Shown here piece by piece: positions 1 through 5,572 of a stretch of DNA of 5,572 nt. Location: assembly GCA_017861215.1 (NCBI GenBank), contig JAGFXN010000119.1, positions 1-5,572 of the forward strand. The letters run 5' to 3'. This DNA comes from Deltaproteobacteria bacterium (GTDB lineage Bacteria; Desulfobacterota; Desulfuromonadia; Geobacterales; DSM-12255). Each line of letters starts with the position of its first letter. The first letter of the stretch is position 1. Below the pieces are notes generated by a model that saw nothing but the letters and a program-made list of their open reading frames with translations, was not told the origin of the DNA and ran no database searches. Both the position numbers and the translations under genes were made by a program.

Positions 1-758
1 CCGGAAAAGCGCTGGGAAAGAACTACCTGGATGATGTCGCCGCTTCTGATGTACTCCTTCGCCCGGTCAACCGCAGCCTCGAAATCCTCCCGGCTGATAT
101 TCGACCGGAACGCAACCGGAGCCGGGCGCGTTTTATGCACCGTTGACACGGGCAGGGGTTTCTTCAGCCTGGCAATGAGGGCGTCAATTCGCCTGGTCGC
201 GTCCAGGTAGGCCTCTTCCGGCGGCACTCCATCAAGATGGGCATTGGCAACGACTTTGATCTTCTGCCTGACGTTATCAAAGATTACCAGGGTGTCGGTT
301 ATCAGAAAACAGGAGTCGTACGCGCCGATGTCGGCAGCAGTGCCGGCAGGGAGCGTCTCGAAGAAGCGTACCATGTCATAGCCGAGATAGCCGACAGCGC
401 CGCCGAAAAAGCGGGGCAACCCCTCGATCTCCACCGGTCGGAACCGGCCAAGATGCTCCCTGATCAGGTCAAGCGGGTCATCGCTCTCGAAAACTTCCGC
501 TGCTGCACCGCGCCGTAACACCTCGACAGACCGGCCGCGGGAGCGGAGGACAACCGACGGGGAGCCGCCGAGAAAGCTGTAGCGCGCCCATTTTTCCCCA
601 CCTTCGATACTTTCGAGCAGGAAGGAGTATTCTCCGTCATCAATCTTCATGAAGGCGCTGACCGGGGTATCCATGTCCGCCATGATCTCGCGATAGACAG
701 GGATCAGGTTCCCATTGGCGGCAAGCGCGGCAAAACTCTCTTTATCTGGGTAGTACAT
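1..758 (-). CDS. trpE: Anthranilate synthase component I, N-terminal half (partial, runs off left edge)
   Basis: This enzyme makes anthranilate from chorismate, using ammonia supplied by the TrpG glutaminase subunit, in the first committed step of tryptophan synthesis in the cytoplasm. The visible 252 residues cover the regulatory N-terminal domain and the start of the chorismate-binding domain; the family is usually about 490-500 residues, so roughly half is missing beyond base 1. Recognisable stretches are MYYPDKESF at the start, NLIPVYREI (17-25), the LLES motif (47-50) that in characterised TrpE binds feedback-inhibiting tryptophan, WARYSFLG (57-64), FGGAVGYLGYDMVRFFE (118-134), and GDIIQVVLSQRF (240-251), which opens the catalytic domain. 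The catalytic residues themselves lie outside the window. The ATG at 758 is chosen because it matches family N-termini and follows GGAG (764-767) at a 5-base spacing. It lies downstream of, and on the same strand as, the histidine kinase, but 208 bases away. LLES predicts a tryptophan-inhibited enzyme. The identification is firm; pabB is less likely given the N-terminus. Confidence 0.95.
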   Translation of the reverse strand, partial: MYYPDKESFAALAANGNLIPVYREIMADMDTPVSAFMKIDDGEYSFLLESIEGGEKWARYSFLGGSPSVVLRSRGRSVEVLRRGAAAEVFESDDPLDLIREHLGRFRPVEIEGLPRFFGGAVGYLGYDMVRFFETLPAGTAADIGAYDSCFLITDTLVIFDNVRQKIKVVANAHLDGVPPEEAYLDATRRIDALIARLKKPLPVSTVHKTRPAPVAFRSNISREDFEAAVDRAKEYIRSGDIIQVVLSQRFS

Positions 759-809
759 TACCGCTCCGGGTGAGAAAATTGCCTGAAATTAGCACAGGGG
801 AGGCAGCTT

Positions 810-826
810 CTGCAAACGTTTTGCAG
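810..826. promoter_or_regulatory. 17-bp palindrome upstream of trpE (possible operator)
   Basis: CTGCAAA (810-816) and TTTGCAG (820-826) are perfect inverted arms around a CGT centre. The element sits 52 bases upstream of the trpE start. On the minus strand its distal end reads TTGCAG, followed after 16 bases by GCTAAT, a weak sigma70-like pair that would place the palindrome across the -35 box, as expected of an operator. It has no U-tract, so it is not an intrinsic terminator. It does not resemble the E. coli TrpR operator. The operator role is inference only. Confidence 0.35.
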
Positions 827-853
827 GAATTGACATAAATAGCCGGGTGGTAT

Positions 854-903
854 GACTGAAGGTTGAAGGTTGAAGGTTGAAGGCTGAAGGTTGAAGGCTG
901 AAG
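854..903. repeat. Heptamer tandem repeat array (GGTTGAA/GGCTGAA), about 7 copies
   Basis: From 861 to 902 there are six uninterrupted 7-bp units in the order GGTTGAA x3, GGCTGAA, GGTTGAA, GGCTGAA. They are preceded by a degenerate unit, GACTGAA (854-860), and followed by a G. The only variation among the six is T or C at the third position. On the minus strand the motif is CCTTCAA/CCTTCAG. Because the unit is 7 bp, every reading frame gives the same kind of heptapeptide repeat (FNLQPST-like) on the minus strand; these are frame-independent by-products, not evidence of a protein. The array lies between the end of the kinase gene and the start of trpE, 96 bases upstream of the trpE ATG. It is a simple-sequence repeat that could vary in copy number; no function can be assigned. 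Confidence 0.9.
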
Positions 904-966
904 AAAAAGTACTCTTTTCGAGGCAATGAATGCGAGTTGCGGACATCTCTGCCGGAGCAAGGGCAG

Positions 967-3261
967 CTATCCTTCAGCCGCCGCCTGCAGCCGTGCTTCT
1001 TCCCTGCCCAGAGTGAAGTAGAAGGTCGCCCCTTCTCCTTCAACAGCCTCCGCCCATATCCTGCCGCCATGCCTGTGGACGACCCTCTGCGCGATTGCCA
1101 GTCCGATCCCCGTGCCGTCAAATTCCGTACCATGAAGTCTCTGGAACGGTGCAAACAGCTTGTCCGCATAGTTCATGTCAAAGCCGGCGCCATTATCCCT
1201 GATGAAATATACCGGCCTGGCGTCAAGAGTCAGGCAACCGAATTCTACGACCGTTTCCGGTTTCTGCGCAGCGTATTTCCAGGCATTGCCGACAAGATTA
1301 CTGAGCAGCACCTCCAGCAGGCGCTCATCACCGTAGGCCTCGAGATCGTCTTCAACCCTGAAGCTGGCTCGGCGCTCCGGTTCCCTCTCCCGCAGGGATA
1401 CGGCAATAGCATTCACAATTCTGCTGAGATTGACCCTTGTCATGCGCAATTCCCGCCTGGTAACCCGGGCAAGCCCGAGCAGATCGTCAATCAGCAGCTC
1501 CATCTTGCTGCAGCCGGCAATAATTCTTGACAGGTAATGCCTCCCCTCACTATCGAGTCCGGCTGCGTAATCGTTCTCGAGGATCTGGCTGAAACTGCTG
1601 ATATGCCGCAATGGCGCCCGCAGATCATGGGAAACAGAATAGCTGAATGATTCCAGTTCACGATTGACCATCTCCAGTTCGGCAGTGCGCTCGCGCACTC
1701 TGTCGTCAAGTTCCTCGTTGAGGCGCCTGATCTCCTGGTCGGCCTTCACTCGACTGGTGACATCACGGACGACCTCAATGCCGCCGACTACTTCTTCCTG
1801 TGCGTTGCGCAGCGGCGATGCCGTAATCTCGAAGAAAAACTCCTTGCCGCCGATTGCTACATGGCGCACGCGGACATGATCACCGCCGTCTTCCATGGCA
1901 AGCCGCAGCGGACAGTCTTTGCAGACGGCACTGTTATGGTTATACGCCTCGTAACAGTACTTACCGACGGCGTTACCGACAAGCTTCCGGTGGGCGTCAT
2001 TCTGCAGGACTACCCGATAGTTGCGATCCTGAATGCTCAGCCCTTCACCCATACTGGCGAGAATCGACTCAAGTTTTACCTTTTCGGCAACGAGTTCGTC
2101 ATTCGTTCGCCAGTACGCGGCCACTTGATTGCGCAGCTCCTTCTCGGTCAGGGCAAGTTCTTCATTGCGCTCCTGCAGGGCCTGCTCACGCTGGCTTACC
2201 GCGGCAGACATTTTCTGGAAATTTTCATACAGTTCATGAATTTCGCTGTATGCCGAGAAGGTGCCGGAAGCAGGAACAATTTCTCCGCCGGCCAGTTTTC
2301 GGCTGGCATGGGACATCGCCCGCACCGGCGCCGTAATTTTTGCGACTCTCCGGTAGGCGAAAAAAAGTGCTGCGGCGAGGACAGCAACTGCCAGCAGGGC
2401 GAGCAGCCTCTCCAGTCGGTAAAGAGCGGCAAACGATTGCTCTTTGTCGTGCACAGAAACGATAACCCAGTCATTATGGTCGAAAGGCAGCACCGTACCG
2501 ATGACTTTTCGGCCGGTGAGCGTGAAGGCATAGGTACCGCTTGTCCCGTGGAGACCGGATGTTATCTGCGGGATCGAGATGAACGCCTCTTTTTCCCCGA
2601 CGAGCGCTCTGTCGGGATGTGCAAGCAGACGCCCTTCCGGGCTTACAATAAAGGCGTAGGCGTTCAGGGAAGTCCTGGTAGGTTCCACCATTTTACAGAG
2701 ATAGGAGAGATTCATCGTCCCGACTATCATGCCGCCCTTCCAGGGCATTCCGATTGAAACAACCGATTCCCCGCTCCGGAGCGAGACAAAAGGCTCCGAC
2801 CAGACAATCCGCTTGTCTGTGGTCACTTTTTTGAACAGCTCGCTGTCCAGAAAATTCTGCTTCTTCACGACATTTTCCGAGGGCATCGCCTCCGGACCGG
2901 CTGCACCTGCAGGTCTGCCGGCGGCATCAATAAGCAGGACTGATTCAAACAACGGATCAATTGCCATCGTTGATTGCATGATTGTATCAAGAGTGCCGAA
3001 ACCTCCCCCGGCATGACGAGACGTGGCATAATGCTCGACATCATCACGGATATGCTGCAACAAAATCACCGGCCGCGAGAGAAAGAGTTCCACAGCCGTG
3101 GCAACCGTCTGGGCAACCCTCTTATTCTCCAGACGAATGCGTTTCGATGTATCAAGATGAAACATGACAACAGATAAAGCGACTGCTGTCAGCATCGGCA
3201 GCAGCGTGAGTAATATGACGCTTGAAAGAAGCGCCTTGCGAATACTAACCATCTGTCCCAT
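967..3261 (-). CDS. Membrane sensor histidine kinase (Cache-HAMP-PAS-HisKA-HATPase_c)
   Basis: This is a 764-residue inner-membrane histidine kinase that would autophosphorylate and pass the phosphate to a response regulator not present here. Domains in order: membrane helix 1 (about 10-34), a periplasmic region of about 250 residues resembling a double Cache ligand sensor (35-284; AFIVSPEGRLLAHPD and DWVIVSVHDKE are typical), helix 2 (286-303), a HAMP-like segment (306-358), a charged coiled coil (354-401), a PAS/PAC domain (398-509), HisKA of the phytochrome-kinase type (SYSVSHDLRAPLRHI, phospho-acceptor His545), and HATPase_c with N-box NLVGNAWKYA (655-664), DNGAGF (689-694), F-box FAPFQRLH and GTGIGLA (716-722). 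All catalytic boxes are intact. The PAS domain carries Cys436, Cys447 and Cys450. The start at 3261 (MGQMVSIRK) is preferred because GGGG lies 8 bases upstream and a candidate promoter lies at 3311-3339. An in-frame ATG at 3339 would add 26 residues but begins at that promoter. There is no receiver domain. The ligand is unknown. Confidence 0.9.
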   Translation of the reverse strand: MGQMVSIRKALLSSVILLTLLPMLTAVALSVVMFHLDTSKRIRLENKRVAQTVATAVELFLSRPVILLQHIRDDVEHYATSRHAGGGFGTLDTIMQSTMAIDPLFESVLLIDAAGRPAGAAGPEAMPSENVVKKQNFLDSELFKKVTTDKRIVWSEPFVSLRSGESVVSIGMPWKGGMIVGTMNLSYLCKMVEPTRTSLNAYAFIVSPEGRLLAHPDRALVGEKEAFISIPQITSGLHGTSGTYAFTLTGRKVIGTVLPFDHNDWVIVSVHDKEQSFAALYRLERLLALLAVAVLAAALFFAYRRVAKITAPVRAMSHASRKLAGGEIVPASGTFSAYSEIHELYENFQKMSAAVSQREQALQERNEELALTEKELRNQVAAYWRTNDELVAEKVKLESILASMGEGLSIQDRNYRVVLQNDAHRKLVGNAVGKYCYEAYNHNSAVCKDCPLRLAMEDGGDHVRVRHVAIGGKEFFFEITASPLRNAQEEVVGGIEVVRDVTSRVKADQEIRRLNEELDDRVRERTAELEMVNRELESFSYSVSHDLRAPLRHISSFSQILENDYAAGLDSEGRHYLSRIIAGCSKMELLIDDLLGLARVTRRELRMTRVNLSRIVNAIAVSLREREPERRASFRVEDDLEAYGDERLLEVLLSNLVGNAWKYAAQKPETVVEFGCLTLDARPVYFIRDNGAGFDMNYADKLFAPFQRLHGTEFDGTGIGLAIAQRVVHRHGGRIWAEAVEGEGATFYFTLGREEARLQAAAEG

Positions 3262-3310
3262 CAACAATACCCCGGATAAAAATTGTCCAACAATATCATG
3301 AAAAAAATTT

Positions 3311-3339
3311 CTAATAAAGATGTTTAAACCCGCCGGCAA
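3311..3339 (-). promoter_or_regulatory. Candidate sigma70-type promoter for the histidine kinase
   Basis: Read on the minus strand, TTGCCG (3339-3334) and TATTAG (3316-3311) each match the sigma70 consensus at four of six positions and are separated by exactly 17 bases in AT-rich DNA. Transcription would begin near 3304, leaving about 43 untranslated bases before the ATG at 3261. This would rule out the upstream in-frame ATG at 3339 as the start. It is found by eye only. Confidence 0.35.
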
Positions 3340-3358
3340 CTATTTTTTGACGCAATCC

Positions 3359-3383
3359 CTTGAATTTTACCGGCAGCGTTATT
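3359..3383 (+). promoter_or_regulatory. Candidate heat-shock (RpoH-like) promoter for htpG
   Basis: CTTGAA (3359-3364, within CCCTTGAA) matches the -35 element of RpoH/sigma32 promoters. After 13 bases it is followed by GTTATT (3378-3383), a loose match to the -10 element. The 13-base spacing fits sigma32 rather than sigma70. Transcription would start near 3390, about 40 bases before the htpG ATG. htpG is a classical RpoH-regulated gene in proteobacteria, which makes the reading plausible, but the -10 match is weak. No CIRCE inverted repeat (HrcA site) is present in this gap. Confidence 0.4.
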
Positions 3384-3431
3384 AGTTTTAATGATTGAAG
3401 TTTTCACCCCAATAAAGGAGACAGTCACACA

Positions 3432-5360
3432 ATGAAGACAACCAGGCAGTTTCAGACCGAGGTACAGCAACTTCTCGACCTCGTCATCCACTCCCTTTAC
3501 TCGAACAAGGACATCTTCCTGCGGGAGCTTGTCTCCAACTCATCGGACGCCATTGACAAGATCCGCTTTGAAGCCCATTCCAACGAAGCGCTCCTTGAGG
3601 GGAACAGCGACTGGAAGATCAAAATCATCCCGGACAAAACCGCCGGCACCCTCACCATCATTGACAACGGCATCGGCATGAACCTCGCCGAAGTCGAAGA
3701 GAATATCGGCACCATCGCCCGCTCGGGCACCAAAGCGTTCATGGAGGCCCTCCAGGAGGCCAAGGCGAGCAATAACCCCGAGCTGATCGGCCAGTTCGGC
3801 GTCGGCTTCTACTCCTCCTTTATGGTAGCCGACCGGGTTACACTGACCACCCGCAAGGCCGGCAACCCGTCAGCCGGCTGCAGTTGGGAATCTACCGGTG
3901 ACGGCACCTATACGGTCGAGGAGTGCGACAAGGCGACCCGCGGCACCGAGATCGTTCTGCACCTGAAGGAGGAGATGAAAGAGTATCTCGACGAATGGAA
4001 GATCCGTTCCATCATCAAGAAGTACTCCGACTATGTCCAGTATCCGATAACCATGGACATCACCCGCAGCGGGCCTGCCAAGGGAGTTGACGGCAAGGTG
4101 ATCGAAGGGGGCGGCGACATCGAAACCACCACCGAAGAGACGCTCAACTCGATGAAAGCCATCTGGACCCGCCCGAAAAGCGACATCACCGATGAAGAGC
4201 ACGAAGAGTTCTACAAGCACATTTCCCATGATTTTGAAAAGCCGTTCCGGCCGATCCAGTTCTCTGCCGAAGGGATCAGCGAATTCAAGGCGCTGCTCTA
4301 CCTCCCTGCCCGCAAGCCTTTCGACCTCTTCTCCCAGGACAGGAAACGCGGCGTGCATCTCTACGTGAAGCGGGTCTTCATTACCGACAACTGCGAGGCG
4401 CTGCTGCCGGACTATCTCCGTTTCGTGCGCGGTGTTGTCGACTCCAGTGATCTGCCGCTCAATGTCTCCCGCGAGATCCTGCAGGAGGATGTGCAGATCA
4501 GGAGGATCCAGAAGAGTCTGGTCGGCAAGGTGCTCAGCACTCTGGCGGAGATCAGGGAGAAGGAGCCGGAGGAGTATCTCAAATTTTACAGTGAATTCGG
4601 CCCGGTGCTGAAGGAGGGGCTGCACTTCGACTATGCCAACAAGGAGAAGCTCCAGGAGCTGGTTCTTTTCGAAAGCACGGCAACCGAGGCCGGCAAGCCT
4701 GTCTCCCTGCAGGAATATGTGGCACGCATGCCGGAGGCGCAGAAGGAGATCTACTTCATCACCGGCACCAGCCGCGAGATGGTTGCCAACTCGCCGCACC
4801 TTGAGGGCTTCAGGAGCAAGGGCTACGAAGTGCTCTTTCTCACCGACCCGGTGGACGAATGGGTGGTGCAGACGCTTACCGAGTATGACGGCAAGAAACT
4901 GAAAGCGGTCGACCGCGGTGACGTGGAGTTGGACAGCGAAGAGGAAAAGAAGGCGAAAGAGGAGCAGAAAAAGGAGACGCAGGAGCAGTACAAGGATCTG
5001 CTGGAGTTCATCAAGGGAAAACTCGACGACAGCGTCAAGGAGGTCCGCTTCTCCAGCAGGCTTACGGAAAGCGCCTGCTGCCTGGTGGCCGATGAGTACG
5101 GCATGAACGCCAACATGGAGCGGATCATGAAGGCGATGAACCAGGATGTGCCGAAGTCGAAGCGAATCCTGGAGCTGAACCCGAAGCACCCGATCATGCA
5201 GACCCTCGGCACCATGTTCGCCGCCGACAAGGATAATCCCAAGCTGGCCGATTACTGTGAACTGCTGCTCGATCAGGCGCTGCTCACCGAAGGCTCACCG
5301 ATCAAGGATCCGCTCCGTTTCACCAAACTGGTATCGGAACTGATGGTCAAGGCGGGGTAG
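3432..5360 (+). CDS. htpG: Molecular chaperone HtpG (bacterial Hsp90)
   Basis: This is a cytosolic homodimeric ATP-dependent chaperone that remodels client proteins, in many bacteria together with DnaK. At 642 residues it is full length (E. coli HtpG is 624). The N-terminal GHKL ATPase domain (about 1-215) shows FLRELVSNSSDAIDKIRF with the expected catalytic Glu32 and Mg/ATP-binding Asn36, DNGIGM (78-83), the lid region with GTIARSGT (93-100), and GQFGVGFYSSF (120-130). The middle domain (about 235-500) has YLPARKPFDLF (290-300) and LPLNVSREIL (341-350), in which Asn344 and Arg347 correspond to the gamma-phosphate-contacting residues of Hsp90. A short charged stretch (about 500-518) leads into the C-terminal dimerisation domain. 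There is no MEEVD tail, as expected for bacteria. The ATG at 3432 matches family N-termini and follows AGGAG (3416-3420) with a rather long 11-base spacing. It is divergent from the kinase and closed by a strong terminator, so it is probably monocistronic. Confidence 0.98.
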   Translation: MKTTRQFQTEVQQLLDLVIHSLYSNKDIFLRELVSNSSDAIDKIRFEAHSNEALLEGNSDWKIKIIPDKTAGTLTIIDNGIGMNLAEVEENIGTIARSGTKAFMEALQEAKASNNPELIGQFGVGFYSSFMVADRVTLTTRKAGNPSAGCSWESTGDGTYTVEECDKATRGTEIVLHLKEEMKEYLDEWKIRSIIKKYSDYVQYPITMDITRSGPAKGVDGKVIEGGGDIETTTEETLNSMKAIWTRPKSDITDEEHEEFYKHISHDFEKPFRPIQFSAEGISEFKALLYLPARKPFDLFSQDRKRGVHLYVKRVFITDNCEALLPDYLRFVRGVVDSSDLPLNVSREILQEDVQIRRIQKSLVGKVLSTLAEIREKEPEEYLKFYSEFGPVLKEGLHFDYANKEKLQELVLFESTATEAGKPVSLQEYVARMPEAQKEIYFITGTSREMVANSPHLEGFRSKGYEVLFLTDPVDEWVVQTLTEYDGKKLKAVDRGDVELDSEEEKKAKEEQKKETQEQYKDLLEFIKGKLDDSVKEVRFSSRLTESACCLVADEYGMNANMERIMKAMNQDVPKSKRILELNPKHPIMQTLGTMFAADKDNPKLADYCELLLDQALLTEGSPIKDPLRFTKLVSELMVKAG

Positions 5361-5362
5361 AA

Positions 5363-5376
5363 GAAACTTCAGTTTC
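5363..5376 (+). repeat. Small inverted repeat just after the htpG stop
   Basis: GAAACT and AGTTTC are exact inverted arms separated by two bases, so in RNA this would fold as a 5-bp stem with a TTCA loop. It starts two bases after the htpG stop codon and nine bases before the main terminator stem. It is too short and AT-rich to terminate by itself; it may add 3'-end structure or be chance. Confidence 0.45.
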
Positions 5377-5384
5377 ATCGAAGG

Positions 5385-5420
5385 AAAGGGGCGACCGCAG
5401 CTGCGGTCGCCCCTTTTGCG
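5385..5420 (+). terminator. Strong intrinsic terminator after htpG
   Basis: AAAGGGGCGACCGCAG (5385-5400) is followed directly by its exact reverse complement (5401-5416), giving a perfect 32-bp palindrome with no spacer. In RNA the central bases would form the loop of a very stable GC-rich stem. A short T-run (5414-5417) and TTT (5421-5423) follow. It starts 25 bases after the htpG stop and should separate htpG from the next gene. The matching A-run on the left could allow weak termination in the other direction too. Confidence 0.92.
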
Positions 5421-5486
5421 TTTAGCCCATTAACCGTATGCTGCCCGACGATACCCTGTGTATTCTTGAATGAATTCTGCTAATTC

Positions 5487-5492
5487 GGGGGA
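5487..5492 (+). promoter_or_regulatory. Ribosome-binding site for the right-edge gene
   Basis: GGGGGA lies 5 bases upstream of the ATG at 5498. It is the main reason for calling a gene start there. No convincing promoter was found between it and the htpG terminator. Confidence 0.5.
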
Positions 5493-5497
5493 CATCC

Positions 5498-5572
5498 ATG
5501 ATACGTTTAGTCAAGGGGGAAACGGAGGAAGAACTACACTGTCCAATCAATAATTGTGATGGAGGGAACGCG
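5498..5572 (+). CDS. Start of an unidentified gene (partial, runs off right edge)
   Basis: An open frame of 25 codons begins at this ATG and is still open at the window edge. It begins MIRLVKGETEEELHCPINNC and continues DGGNA. The start is supported by GGGGGA at 5-base spacing and by its place about 80 bases after the htpG terminator on the same strand. The peptide is acidic after the first few residues and has two cysteines, Cys15 and Cys20. I do not recognise the family, and 25 residues are too few to assign a function. The two cysteines do not form a CxxCH haem site. A chance open frame of this length is possible. Confidence 0.5.
   Translation, partial: MIRLVKGETEEELHCPINNCDGGNA

Noticed and set aside
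237..518. A 93-codon plus-strand frame.
   Set aside because: It is antisense to trpE, whose motifs are clear across this interval.
789..836. A 15-codon minus-strand frame just upstream of trpE (MSIPAKRLQKLPPLC), considered as a tryptophan attenuator leader.
   Set aside because: It contains no tryptophan codons, has no ribosome-binding site, and no alternative terminator/antiterminator stems were found around it.
830..856. A plus-strand TTGACA at 830-835 with TATGAC at 851-856, considered as a promoter.
   Set aside because: The 15-base spacing is short, the -10 is poor, and no plus-strand gene follows; it would only read antisense into the kinase.
742..960. Small minus-strand frames containing FNLQPST-like peptide repeats.
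   Set aside because: All three frames give the same repeat because of the 7-bp DNA repeat; they overlap the trpE start or its leader and have no support as genes.
904..966. Possible intrinsic terminator for the kinase gene.
   Set aside because: Only 5-bp stems were found (CTGCC...GGCAG and AAAAG...CTTTT); neither is a stable stem followed by a proper T-run on the minus strand.
1861..2757. A 298-codon open frame on the plus strand opposite the kinase, with others at 937-1530 and 1854-2336.
   Set aside because: They overlap the kinase coding region, which has intact motifs throughout; they show no domains and reflect the GC bias of the coding strand.
3870..5189. A 439-codon open frame on the minus strand opposite htpG.
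   Set aside because: It lies wholly inside the unmistakable htpG gene; its composition is Leu/Arg/Val/His-rich low-diversity sequence, typical of the antisense of a GC-rich gene, and it has no recognisable domain.

Overview
This window looks like chromosomal DNA from a Geobacter-type bacterium (Desulfuromonadia, formerly Deltaproteobacteria). That placement is inferred from the style of the TrpE, HtpG and sensor-kinase proteins and from GC-rich coding DNA set between AT-rich gaps. No database search was possible. The content is mostly housekeeping: two recognisable conserved genes flank a large membrane sensor kinase. I found no mobile element, CRISPR array, tRNA or rRNA, and no clearly new multi-gene system.

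Layout. (1) 1-758, minus strand: the N-terminal half of anthranilate synthase component I (trpE), which runs off the left edge. (2) 759-966: a 208-base gap upstream of trpE, with a 17-bp palindrome (810-826) and a run of about seven 7-bp tandem repeats (854-903). (3) 967-3261, minus strand: a 764-residue membrane histidine kinase with a periplasmic Cache-like sensor, HAMP-like linker, coiled coil, a PAS domain with a Cys cluster, HisKA and HATPase_c. (4) 3262-3431: an AT-rich divergent promoter region, with a plausible sigma70-type promoter for the kinase and a heat-shock (RpoH)-like promoter for the next gene. (5) 3432-5360, plus strand: a full-length htpG (bacterial Hsp90). (6) 5361-5497: a small hairpin, then a strong intrinsic terminator built on a perfect 32-bp palindrome. 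(7) 5498 to the right edge, plus strand: the first 25 codons of an unidentified gene with a good ribosome-binding site.

How the genes relate. htpG appears to be a single-gene transcription unit with its own promoter and terminator. The kinase is divergent from htpG and has no response regulator beside it, so it is probably an orphan kinase that signals to a partner elsewhere. trpE lies on the same strand as the kinase but 208 bases downstream, and probably starts its own transcript. The parts most worth a second look are the heptamer repeat array and palindrome upstream of trpE, and the Cys-containing PAS domain of the kinase.
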